Below are positions 1-7,564 of a DNA stretch of 29,933 bases, piece by piece. Numbering within the stretch: position 1 is the first letter of the stretch; every line of letters starts with the position of its first letter. Origin of the DNA: a virus. Below the pieces are notes generated by a model. It searched no databases and was not told the origin of the DNA. It was given only the letters and a program-made list of their open reading frames with translations. The position numbers and the translations under genes were made by a program. Location: positions 1-29,933 of IMG/VR virus record IMGVR_UViG_3300040815_000636. One strand, 5' to 3'.

Positions 1-51
1 AGCGGGCTTTCAAGATTTGCCTGAGCCTATGATTCTGCACAACCCAGATAC
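1..51. repeat. Terminal direct repeat, left copy (circular closure)
   Basis: The first 51 bases match 29883-29933 at 50 of 51 positions; the difference is T34 versus C29916. Joining the ends restores an open reading frame from 29848 through 778, so the molecule is circular or circularly permuted and the overlap is best read as an assembly overlap. The difference falls in an isoleucine codon (ATT or ATC). Confidence 0.93.
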
Positions 52-778
52 AGCAGCAATTACTTTAACCTTACAGCCTTCGCAAGCAGATTTGTTTAGC
101 AAACTAAAATCAAACATCGATGTCTTTGGTGCAATTAATGAGTTGCCTACGATGAAAAAAGCAGCGGCGATTGCTTCGTATGCAACGACAACAAGCGGAC
201 GGGGATCAGGTGGTAAAATTAAAGTCACAGTAACTGATGTACAGGGTGATTTGGTTGATGCTTTCCCCACAGCTACAGGGGTTGTGTTCGGAGTAAATCC
301 TCCAATAGGTGATGGTTTTCAAACGTATCGACCAACGACAGATGGAGACGGTGAAGGGCTTCAGATTACTATGAAAGTTACAGGAACTGCTGTATCACAA
401 ACTGTCGAAGTCACAAATCTTATCAAAGGAACAGGTTACAAATCGAGTGATGTGTTAACTTTTAAAGACGTTAATGGTGGGGCTGATTTTACTTATACGA
501 TACTCGCAGCCGACACGGAAGCATTGTTTCAACCGTCAGCGGCTATCGTAGATTCTACTGCTTTAGGAGCCAACTACCGTGTTGGTGATTGGTTATATAT
601 CACACTAACGGAAACAGTAGAAACAGTAGAGTACAGTTATCCTTTGCAGTTTCAAATTCCTGCGGCTGCGATTAATGAGACAGATATAACTTACGTGTTA
701 GGTGTAGGTGAATCAACGCCATTCAGCAATATTAGATTTAAAGTAGGAGCAACAACAGATATTTTAGCATTATCATAA
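1..778 (+). CDS. Head-associated structural protein, unknown family (main part; start codon at 29848)
   Basis: This is the larger part of a 270-residue protein whose ATG lies at 29848; the reading frame enters here at base 2. The N-terminus (MAFKFFDELT) runs into a segment ending FSKLKSN, and the rest is rich in Thr, Val, Gly and Asp with alternating hydrophobic residues, as in an all-beta virion protein. A motif of the type GTGYKSSDVLTF appears near the middle; similar glycine turns are common in phage decoration and fibre proteins. It sits two genes before the major capsid gene and directly after the protease region, so a role as capsid decoration or head fibre protein is inferred. No catalytic motif is seen. 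An internal TTG at 17 is in frame but only looks like a start because the contig is cut here. Confidence 0.7.
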   Translation, partial: AGFQDLPEPMILHNPDTAAITLTLQPSQADLFSKLKSNIDVFGAINELPTMKKAAAIASYATTTSGRGSGGKIKVTVTDVQGDLVDAFPTATGVVFGVNPPIGDGFQTYRPTTDGDGEGLQITMKVTGTAVSQTVEVTNLIKGTGYKSSDVLTFKDVNGGADFTYTILAADTEALFQPSAAIVDSTALGANYRVGDWLYITLTETVETVEYSYPLQFQIPAAAINETDITYVLGVGESTPFSNIRFKVGATTDILALS

Positions 779-779
779 C

Positions 780-1289
780 ATGAGACGAAAGTTTGAAGAA
801 GAAACGGTGGAAACTCCCGTAGAAGAAGTCCAAGAAGAATCTACCCCAGATTCTCATGAGCAGTTTATTAATATTTTAGTCGAGATGGGGTTATCGGCTG
901 AACAAGCAGAAGCAGTACACGAAATGGCTATGAATCTAGCACAAGGTTCTTCAGAAGAAACAGTTACTGAAGAAACAAAAGTAGAAGCGTCTCGATCACG
1001 ACGAGAAGAATTTGCACGTCGCAAGCGTCGCGGTTATTCACGTCGCAAGATGTCAGAAGAGCGCGGAGAGCGTCCAGCACGACGAACAGAAATGTCACGA
1101 GAAGAGATGCGTATGCGTCGATTGTCACGACAAAACCGAATGTTGCGTGAGCAGCTTCAAGAACTTGGTCAACAACCTGCGGCCAATCCAGTACGCAATC
1201 GCCCACAAGCGAAAGCGGAACAGCCTACTATCTCAGCAGAGGGAACGGCAAAAAGCAGGGTATTTGGTTACTTTAAAGATATGATTTAA
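780..1289 (+). CDS. Probable capsid scaffolding protein
   Basis: A 169-residue protein with extreme charge segregation. Residues 1-70 are very acidic and include a short helical, UBA-like segment (FINILVEMGLSAEQAEAVHE). Residues 70-130 are Arg-rich (RRKRRGYSRRK, MRMRRLSRQNRMLREQLQEL) and likely helical or coiled coil. The C-terminus ends in a short hydrophobic segment, SRVFGYFKDMI. The gene begins one base after the preceding stop and ends one base before the major capsid start. Position, size and charge pattern fit a scaffold that is lost during maturation, possibly cut by the protease encoded at 28112. This is inferred from context and not from a recognised family. A nucleic-acid-binding internal head protein is the alternative. 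Confidence 0.6.
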   Translation: MRRKFEEETVETPVEEVQEESTPDSHEQFINILVEMGLSAEQAEAVHEMAMNLAQGSSEETVTEETKVEASRSRREEFARRKRRGYSRRKMSEERGERPARRTEMSREEMRMRRLSRQNRMLREQLQELGQQPAANPVRNRPQAKAEQPTISAEGTAKSRVFGYFKDMI

Positions 1290-1290
1290 A

Positions 1291-2304
1291 ATGAGTATTT
1301 CACGTTATCAGCGTCGCCATCGTGCGTTCGCAAATCCAGCTCTTTCGCCTGATCCAAGCACGTATGCAGGTGAAGCAGCGGATTTTTATGTAGCACCAGC
1401 AATTCATGGTGCAGACACAGTAGCAAACAACTGGGTCACACAGTTAGACGGAATCCAAAACAAAGCCGTAGTATCAGGAGCGAGTGTTGCAAGCGACGTT
1501 ATTCAATCAGCAGGTTGTGATTTCCAAGACGGCAACAGCGTTACTGTCGATGAGCGAGTATTGACGCTGACCGATTTGAAAGTTAACGAAGAACTGTGCC
1601 GAGGTACTATTTTACCAACATGGCAAGGCATGACTGGCGCACGTCAATCAATGGATTGGTCGAACGACTCATTCCGTAATTTTGTTTTTGCTACAATCGC
1701 AGCTAAAACTGCTGAATCAGTAGAAAACAATATTTGGATTGGTGGTAAAACAGTTGGTTTCTTGTCAGACGACGGTGAATTTAATTCTGCTGGTTGGGCT
1801 GCTGGTCGTTTGCAGGGTGCTACAGAACAAGTAATTGTTACTATCACCAATGTAAATGCGACAGCGGAATTTAACAAGGTCTACACTAAGATGGCAGAAA
1901 CTACACCTGCTGTAATTACTAAGCCTGATGTTGCTTTCTATTGCTCGCCTAAGACATACGCTTTGTACTGCCAGCAATTGGCAGGTCTTGGAGTAGGATT
2001 GGCATCCAACGCGGGTCAAGGTATTAACAACCAAGGTGCAGCTCAGTCATTCACAGGGATGACATTCATGGGTATTCCAATTCACGTTTCAGGAGGTATT
2101 CCTAACAACTGTATTGTTATGGCTCAAGAGTCAAACTTGTACGTAGGTTCTAACTTGCGAACTGACTACACGCAAGCGGCTGTCATTCCCGTATATCAAT
2201 ACGACGGATCAGACAACATCCGAGTGACTATGCAGTTTGGATTAGGTACACAAGCTGGGCGTTTGACAGAGATTGTAGTTGGAGCATTAACTACCATTCT
2301 GTAA
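1291..2304 (+). CDS. Major capsid protein (HK97-like fold likely)
   Basis: A 337-residue protein. The N-terminal arm is basic (SRYQRRHRAFANP). The body has the alternating Ala/Gly/Thr/Val composition typical of capsid proteins, with the segment VNEELCRGTILPTWQGMTGARQ and a later region TFMGIPIHVSGGIPNN followed by MAQESNLYVGSNLRTDY. The FxGIPI element and the end of the chain (QAGRLTEIVVG) resemble Bacteroidota phage major capsid proteins with the HK97 fold. It follows the scaffold candidate and shares a TAATG junction with the tail-tube candidate. The N-terminal arm may be a cleavage target of the XkdF-like protease. The structural role is well supported by context and size; the fold is inferred. 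Confidence 0.85.
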   Translation: MSISRYQRRHRAFANPALSPDPSTYAGEAADFYVAPAIHGADTVANNWVTQLDGIQNKAVVSGASVASDVIQSAGCDFQDGNSVTVDERVLTLTDLKVNEELCRGTILPTWQGMTGARQSMDWSNDSFRNFVFATIAAKTAESVENNIWIGGKTVGFLSDDGEFNSAGWAAGRLQGATEQVIVTITNVNATAEFNKVYTKMAETTPAVITKPDVAFYCSPKTYALYCQQLAGLGVGLASNAGQGINNQGAAQSFTGMTFMGIPIHVSGGIPNNCIVMAQESNLYVGSNLRTDYTQAAVIPVYQYDGSDNIRVTMQFGLGTQAGRLTEIVVGALTTIL

Positions 2305-2894
2305 TGCCTATTAGCTGTACATTAGCAGCAGGTCGGTCTATTGATTGCACTGACGTAGTAGGCGGCTTGAAGGCCGTCTATTTCGCAGCCAGCTTTCAAG
2401 ATTTGAGCGTAGCAGCCAGCGTTACTGCTGGAGTTCTTGACGAGCTTCCAGATGACGATGGAGCAGCAACTGGTAACCTTACCATTTACCGCTACGACTT
2501 ACGGCCTGAGTTGTCAAGCATGACCATTAATGTACAAGCCGACACTAATAACGGAACAGTATTCTATGAGCAAACGCTCAGTTTGATGTTCCATAAATTG
2601 GCGAGTTCAGATGCAGACAAAATTGTTTCGTTGGCTAAGAGCCGTCTTAACACATTCGTGTTGGACAACAACGATCAAGTCTATTGTCTAGGTGCTGAAA
2701 ACGGCTTGGATGTTTCAGGTGGTAACTTGACGACAGGTACTAGCTTTGGCGATATGAACGGATTTCAACTTGACTTTAGTGGTCGTGAGTTGTTTCCGAT
2801 TTATTTCTTGCCATCTCCTACAGTAGGTGCAGCAGATTTCCCATTCAATGGGACTGACGCTTTAGCTACTGGCGTTACACTCGTTTTGAGTTAA
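2304..2894 (+). CDS. Probable major tail (tube) protein
   Basis: A 196-residue protein starting inside the stop of the capsid gene (TAATG), so probably translationally coupled to it. It begins MPISCTLAAGRSIDC, followed by VGGLKAVYF, a start I associate with tail tube-like proteins of Bacteroidota phages and prophages. The pattern after that is beta-rich, with a helix around MFHKLASSDADKIVSLAKSRL and a strand pair after NTFVLDNNDQVYCLG. It is the last gene before a strong intrinsic terminator, which suits a highly expressed capsid-tail tube transcript. It could also be a head-tail joining protein, but the length and the SSMTI...YEQTLSLMFHKL pattern favour a tube subunit. Confidence 0.65.
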   Translation: MPISCTLAAGRSIDCTDVVGGLKAVYFAASFQDLSVAASVTAGVLDELPDDDGAATGNLTIYRYDLRPELSSMTINVQADTNNGTVFYEQTLSLMFHKLASSDADKIVSLAKSRLNTFVLDNNDQVYCLGAENGLDVSGGNLTTGTSFGDMNGFQLDFSGRELFPIYFLPSPTVGAADFPFNGTDALATGVTLVLS

Positions 2895-2910
2895 CAGATT
2901 AAATGACAAA

Positions 2911-2950
2911 GGAAAAGGGGGTAGGCTTCGGTTTACCCCTTTTTTATTTT
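2911..2950 (+). terminator. Intrinsic terminator after the capsid/tail tube genes
   Basis: An inverted repeat pairs AAAAGGGGGTA with TACCCCTTTT around a short loop containing CTTCG, followed by a T-rich tract (TTTTTTATTTT). It starts 17 bases after the stop of the tail tube gene and ends just before the start of the metallophosphoesterase gene. Confidence 0.85.
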
Positions 2951-2957
2951 AGGTAGT

Positions 2958-3659
2958 ATGACATACCGCCCAAGACTCAACCCAAAACTGAAGCCAGCAG
3001 TAGACCATCTTAGGGAAAAAGAACGAAGAATTTTAGTCATAGGGGACATCCATGAACCATTTGTTCATCCAAACTATTGGTCACACTGCGTAGAGGCTTA
3101 TAAAAAGTTTGCTTGTAACCAAGTCATATTTATTGGAGATATAATCGACTCACATGCCAGCAGTCGCTGGGAATCAAACCCTGATGGTTATAGCCCAAAG
3201 ACAGAGTTAGAAATGGCTATAGAGGGTGTTGTAAAATGGCGTGAAGCATTCCCAGTCGCAGATGTTTTGATTGGAAACCATGATCGGATTGTTGCTCGTA
3301 GGGCATTTAGCAATGCGATTCCGAGCGTTTGGATTAAGAGCTTTAATGAAGTGTTAGGGACAAATTGGAATTGGGTTGAGAGCATAGAATACGATGATGT
3401 TTTGTATATTCATGGTGAGGGAGCTAGCGCTAAAACACGAGCAAAAAACGAGATGCAAAGCATTGTTCAGGGGCATCGACATACAGAAATGGAGGTTGTA
3501 CATTTGACTGGTAGACAAAATATATGGGGCATGCAAACTGGATCAGGAATTGATGCATCCTCTTATGCTATGGCGTACAGTAAACATTTTAAAAAACCTG
3601 CTTTAGGTTGTGGCATTGTCATTGGTGGCCACACGGCATTTAATTATGCTATGCAATAA
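2958..3659 (+). CDS. Calcineurin-like metallophosphoesterase
   Basis: A 233-residue protein with the full set of dinuclear metallophosphoesterase motifs: GDIHEP (D30, H32), GDIIDSH (D61), GNHDR (N107, H108, D109), HGEG (H152) and GHRH (H173, H175). These residues would bind two metal ions and cleave a phosphomonoester or phosphodiester. No signal peptide is seen, so it should act in the host cytoplasm. The substrate cannot be read from sequence: nucleic acid ends, cyclic nucleotides and phosphoproteins are all possible. It lies alone between a terminator and the tail fibre gene, with the ATG only 7 bases after the T-tract, which suggests an inserted accessory gene. Without its own promoter it would depend on read-through. 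Confidence 0.9.
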   Translation: MTYRPRLNPKLKPAVDHLREKERRILVIGDIHEPFVHPNYWSHCVEAYKKFACNQVIFIGDIIDSHASSRWESNPDGYSPKTELEMAIEGVVKWREAFPVADVLIGNHDRIVARRAFSNAIPSVWIKSFNEVLGTNWNWVESIEYDDVLYIHGEGASAKTRAKNEMQSIVQGHRHTEMEVVHLTGRQNIWGMQTGSGIDASSYAMAYSKHFKKPALGCGIVIGGHTAFNYAMQ

Positions 3660-3677
3660 ATCTTATATTATTAAGTG

Positions 3678-6600
3678 ATGATACAGTTAGCTAATTTCGA
3701 AGAGAGGGAGTTTTACATTGACCTAGGCGAACAGATTACAGCTTGTGATTTGACCTTGGTGTATCAAATGACTGAGGAGACTTTCTTGGTGCGGTTGACC
3801 GCTGATAAAACCAATGACCGAGCTACAAAATTTAGTTATACTGCTACAAATCTTCCTGAAGGTCAATATTTAGCTTCGTTTGCTAAGGTTGACGGTACGA
3901 AATTGGTAACTGTTGCTGCTTTTGTTACGGGCAATCCGATTTTTGCAACCAGCCAGTACAACACTTATAACGACGATGGAACAAGCACTACTTATGTCCC
4001 CAGCGACGATCAAGGTTTAGTTCCAAGTGTGTCACAGCGTCTAAGGGTTAAAACTGACGACGACGCTACCGACGTTTCTTATGTGCGTACCATCAATGTA
4101 ACTAATGGCACTCTTACCGATGATGGTAATGGAGCAATTACTTTGAACACAGGCGGCGGCGCGGAGACATTAAACGAACTAACAGACGTAGACATCATCA
4201 GCCCCGACCAAGGCGATGTTCTATCGTACAACTCAGGCGTTCAGAAGTGGATGGTCAACGGGGGGCTTCAAGAGCTTCTCGCACGCTTTAAAGCAAGCGG
4301 AACAGGGGCGCAAGTATATGATACACTCAACGACACAACGAAGGGATATATCGACATCCTAGCCAATAGCGCAAAGATGAAAGTCAACCTTTCGGGATTG
4401 ACAGTGACCGAAGCCTCTCCAGGGGTTATGTCGTTCTCGGTTGCAGCGGGTACCGAAGGGAACGAAGTCGAGTTCGAGGCGATGACCATCGAAGGGAGCG
4501 ACGCTATTTCTACGGTTGCAGACATCAACTTCAAGCAAGGCTCGCTGACGTATTGGGAAAACGCAACGGGCAAGATTTGGCTTCGTGCTCCGAACGCGGG
4601 AAATCTCACCGTTTTGCTTCCAAGCTCATCGGGTACGATCGCACTCACAACCGACATCCCGAATGTACCTGTCGACTCGGTAAACGGTCAAACGGGAGTT
4701 GTTGTTTTGGATACGGGAGACATTGACGAGAACGGCAATTTATACTATACCGAGGCACGGGTTGCAGCGAATAGCGCTGTCGCAGCGAATACGGCAAAGG
4801 TTGGAGTCATTGCGGGAGGTACTACGGGACAAGCTCTCGTAAAAGCAACGGGAACGGATTACGATGTTGAGTGGGCAGACATCGCAATTGATACCCAGTA
4901 TCACAATCGCTTTCAAACAGACGCGGAGACATTCCGAAGCGGAGCAACGGATACGGTGGAGCTTTATTACACGGCTAAAGCGGACGGAGACGGACTCGCA
5001 GAGAGCGCAAGCAGCGACACCCCAACAGCGGGCAAGATTATCCGAAGGAAGATATACTATTCAGAGGCGGCGTTCGCAGATCCCGACACGGGGACTTGGG
5101 TTGAGTTCACACCTGCACCCGCAGACGATGCTTCTTTCGCTACGGTGAAAGCGGCTCTTTTGGAATACCTCAAAGCGAGGACGGGCGGCACTGTTCCAAT
5201 TAGCCTCAAGCAAACGTGGGAGGAGGTGAGCGCAACTGCGTATCTTCTCGATGAGACCTTTGGCTCAGGCGCGGAAGCAGCTTATTCAACGCGACAACTT
5301 CGCTTCGCTCAAAACGACTGCATGGTTATCCGCAGGGCATCGGATAGCACGACCACAACAATCGGCTTTGACTCCGAAGGCAACATCTCGGAGGCAGATA
5401 TTGAATCGTTCTGCACGGGTACGAGTTGCACGGTCTATCAATGGCTTGACCAATCAGGAAACGGGAACGATGCGACAGCGGCAGCACCTGCAAACGAACC
5501 GACTATCTACACGGGTGGCGCGTTGGTGAAGGAGAACGGAAAGTTGGCTTTAGATTTTGATGGCTCAAATGATTTTTTAAGTACGTCAGACGGAGTTGCA
5601 AACGAAGCAGAGTTAACAATATTTCAAACAAGTCGAGCGTTAGGAACAAATGGCGGGGTTCAAGTTGCTTATGTTTTACCTCAAGCATCTGGAAGCCATA
5701 CAGTCCCCTATGGAAGGCTGTGGTTTATGCGCAGAGGTGTTGATGATATGAACGTCAGAATAAATGGTGTGAATACTAGCTTTAACAATAAATACCCGCA
5801 AAATCAAAGTTTATTTTGTTTAAATTCGAAACAAGGCTTTGTCGATGTTAGCGGTACGAATTCAGTAAATTTCACAGGTGCAGACATAACTTATCCCAAT
5901 TCTGTACCTTTTGTAATTGGTGCAAACGGTGGCGCGTTTGAAAATTGGCGAGGCAAAAATCAAGAACTCATATTGTACCCGTCTGACAAATCAACCACAG
6001 ACCAAACGAGCATCGAAGAAAACATAGGCGACTACTTCACCCAAAACACGCCACTGCTCGACACGTACACGGGAGCAGCAGCCGCGTATTCACTGCGTAA
6101 GCTCTCGAGTTCCTACGTTGGTTCAGCGGTAGAGGTTTACAACGGGAGCAGTTACGCTGACATCGGCTTCAACGTATTCGGTGAGTTAAATACGGTTGCA
6201 CTGGCTGACCACTGTGGGTCAAACGATGGGTTTGTATCAAAGTGGTATTCGCAAACGGGAAGCAACGACGCAGTTCAAACGAACACCGCGAATATGCCGA
6301 AGATTTATGACGGGACGACGGGCGTGGTGACGGAGAACGGAAAGCCTGCTTTACAGTTTGACAGTACCGACGGCTTCGCAACGACAGACACAGTTAACGT
6401 TACGCCTTTATTTTTTGCAGCGGTTGCTCAAGGGGTTGGTCGCAGGCAAATGTTTGCAATTGACTCCTTCAATACATTTGAGGCTAATATATGGGCGTCA
6501 AGCGGCTCGCAGCTTTATAATTTATTTGTAGGTGGGGTTGATTTTAATGGCACCAAATTGAATGACGCAAGCCAACACTTATTTACGGGTTCTTACGTCA

Positions 6601-6800
6601 CGGGAGCAATTGCTGGGCACGTTGACAGCGTTTCTGACATTTCTGGAAGTTCAGCCTATACAGGTAGCGGTTCTATTACAATAGGCCAACGAAACGCAAA
6701 TCAAATGAATTGCCAAGAGATAGTTATTTGGCAGTCTAATGCAGCGAACCGCGCAGGAATTGAAACAAACCTGAACACGTTCTACAACATATACTCATGA
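3678..6800 (+). CDS. Tail fibre / receptor-binding protein with two GH54-like domains
   Basis: A 1040-residue protein. ATG 3678 is preferred over the adjacent in-frame GTG at 3675. Residues 1-110 look like a virion-attachment domain (MIQLANFEEREFYIDLG). The middle has fibre-shaft signatures, including LNELTDVDI, PVDSVNGQTGVVVLDTGDI and YYTEARVAANSAVA. Two related domains follow, at about 530-775 and 795-1040. Each begins AAYS.R.L, continues to IGF....GE/N, has W.DQSGNGNDA or WYSQTGSNDA, then an ENGKLALDFD or ENGKPALQFD strand, and ends with a helix such as TSIEENIGDYF or AGIETNLNTFY. This matches the beta-sandwich of the GH54 alpha-L-arabinofuranosidase B family as found in phage fibres. Whether it binds or cleaves glycans is unknown. 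Base composition shifts along the gene, suggesting domain exchange. Confidence 0.85.
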   Translation: MIQLANFEEREFYIDLGEQITACDLTLVYQMTEETFLVRLTADKTNDRATKFSYTATNLPEGQYLASFAKVDGTKLVTVAAFVTGNPIFATSQYNTYNDDGTSTTYVPSDDQGLVPSVSQRLRVKTDDDATDVSYVRTINVTNGTLTDDGNGAITLNTGGGAETLNELTDVDIISPDQGDVLSYNSGVQKWMVNGGLQELLARFKASGTGAQVYDTLNDTTKGYIDILANSAKMKVNLSGLTVTEASPGVMSFSVAAGTEGNEVEFEAMTIEGSDAISTVADINFKQGSLTYWENATGKIWLRAPNAGNLTVLLPSSSGTIALTTDIPNVPVDSVNGQTGVVVLDTGDIDENGNLYYTEARVAANSAVAANTAKVGVIAGGTTGQALVKATGTDYDVEWADIAIDTQYHNRFQTDAETFRSGATDTVELYYTAKADGDGLAESASSDTPTAGKIIRRKIYYSEAAFADPDTGTWVEFTPAPADDASFATVKAALLEYLKARTGGTVPISLKQTWEEVSATAYLLDETFGSGAEAAYSTRQLRFAQNDCMVIRRASDSTTTTIGFDSEGNISEADIESFCTGTSCTVYQWLDQSGNGNDATAAAPANEPTIYTGGALVKENGKLALDFDGSNDFLSTSDGVANEAELTIFQTSRALGTNGGVQVAYVLPQASGSHTVPYGRLWFMRRGVDDMNVRINGVNTSFNNKYPQNQSLFCLNSKQGFVDVSGTNSVNFTGADITYPNSVPFVIGANGGAFENWRGKNQELILYPSDKSTTDQTSIEENIGDYFTQNTPLLDTYTGAAAAYSLRKLSSSYVGSAVEVYNGSSYADIGFNVFGELNTVALADHCGSNDGFVSKWYSQTGSNDAVQTNTANMPKIYDGTTGVVTENGKPALQFDSTDGFATTDTVNVTPLFFAAVAQGVGRRQMFAIDSFNTFEANIWASSGSQLYNLFVGGVDFNGTKLNDASQHLFTGSYVTGAIAGHVDSVSDISGSSAYTGSGSITIGQRNANQMNCQEIVIWQSNAANRAGIETNLNTFYNIYS

Positions 6801-7198
6801 ACGGATATATAATCGTACTACCAACGCCCACGCAGACAAGCGAAGCACGGGCAAAGCAAATCACGCGTGAGCTTTATAACATCTCTCGACCCGTTCTCAT
6901 ACAAGCAGAGTGGGAAGTCGATTCTGCCGTGTTCGGTATCGTGGTACACCCTGACGGAGTACAGAACGCTTTGCAAGTGGACACCGAGTATCTTATAAAC
7001 GTTCACCCAGCGGCAACGCTGGAACGCCTTGTTGCGTGCTTTCCTGAGCTTTCGAATGATGAGCGGTATAGCCTCAGCAGTTACGTGCAAGTCAATAAGA
7101 AGTTCCCCTTCGGGCATATCGTGCCGAGCGATGTCACAATTCGCGATCAAGAGTACATGGTTGAGAATGGTTGGTTCCCTGAAGACCCCGAATTATGA
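6797..7198 (+). CDS. Fibre-associated protein of unknown function
   Basis: A 133-residue soluble protein coupled to the fibre gene by an ATGA overlap. It begins MNGYIIVLPTPTQTSEARAKQITRELYN, a strand followed by a helix, then VDSAVFGIVVHPDG and a strand YLINVHP. The C-terminus carries a short HIVPSD...MVENGWFPE motif. There is no membrane segment or catalytic motif. Position suggests a fibre chaperone or a small fibre-tip protein. Codon and base composition resemble the GC-richer parts of the preceding gene, so the two may travel together. Confidence 0.7.
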   Translation: MNGYIIVLPTPTQTSEARAKQITRELYNISRPVLIQAEWEVDSAVFGIVVHPDGVQNALQVDTEYLINVHPAATLERLVACFPELSNDERYSLSSYVQVNKKFPFGHIVPSDVTIRDQEYMVENGWFPEDPEL

Positions 7199-7557
7199 AA
7201 GCAATGAAAATCCTCCTCCTCTTGGTTCTCGCAATCGTAGCGATCCCCGTTGGGATTGTTTACTCGGTTGGTGAGTCTCTTTACTTTATTACCTCAGATA
7301 TTCTCAGAAGCATTTGGAGGGCTATTTACGACCTCTTTCGGGACGTGTCGATAATTGTATCGGTCACAGCGTCAAAGTTCCTCAATCGGCTTCTAATGGA
7401 TTCGGGGGTTCCTTTCGGGAATCATTCCGTTTCGGCTGTCTTGGGAGCCAACCAACGGGAGCGCACTTTGACTAACTTAGGCAAATGGCTGACAGGTATA
7501 TTAGATAGCATAGAAAGCAACCACTGTCGCAAAGCATCTGAGCGAGCAGGAATTTGA
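7195..7557 (+). CDS. Single-pass membrane protein of unknown function
   Basis: A 120-residue protein starting in an ATGA overlap with the gene before it. Residues 3-24 form a strong hydrophobic segment (ILLLLVLAIVAIPVGIVYSV) that is either a signal anchor or a signal peptide. A second, amphipathic helix follows (SILRS-like region to LYDLFRDVSIIVSV). The C-terminal third has a motif of the form SVSAVLGANQRERTLTNLGKWL, then a helix LTGILDSIESNHCRKA, which I recognise loosely from other Bacteroidota phage proteins next to tail fibres. It may help lysis or envelope interaction, but nothing in the sequence decides this. Confidence 0.65.
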   Translation: MKAMKILLLLVLAIVAIPVGIVYSVGESLYFITSDILRSIWRAIYDLFRDVSIIVSVTASKFLNRLLMDSGVPFGNHSVSAVLGANQRERTLTNLGKWLTGILDSIESNHCRKASERAGI

Positions 7558-7564
7558 ATTTAAC

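Noticed and set aside
1012-1284. Forward 90-codon frame within the scaffold gene
   Set aside because: It arises from the Arg-rich repeats of the scaffold gene in another frame, with an odd Cys/His composition.
6-2405. GCTTTCAAGATTTG present at 6-19 and 2392-2405
   Set aside because: A 14-base match is expected about once or twice by chance in a genome of this size; both encode FQDL within otherwise unlike proteins.
4268-4657. Long reverse-strand frame (129 codons) inside the fibre gene
   Set aside because: It is fully antisense to a well-supported gene in a GC-richer segment where stops are rare, and the product has no recognisable pattern.
3675-6800. Diversity-generating retroelement acting on the tail fibre
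   Set aside because: No reverse transcriptase and no template repeat were found; the variable parts look like exchanged segments.
7029-7274. Forward 81-codon frame across the two genes after the fibre
   Set aside because: It overlaps two coupled genes in another frame and is basic and Ser/Arg-rich, as expected of a shadow frame.
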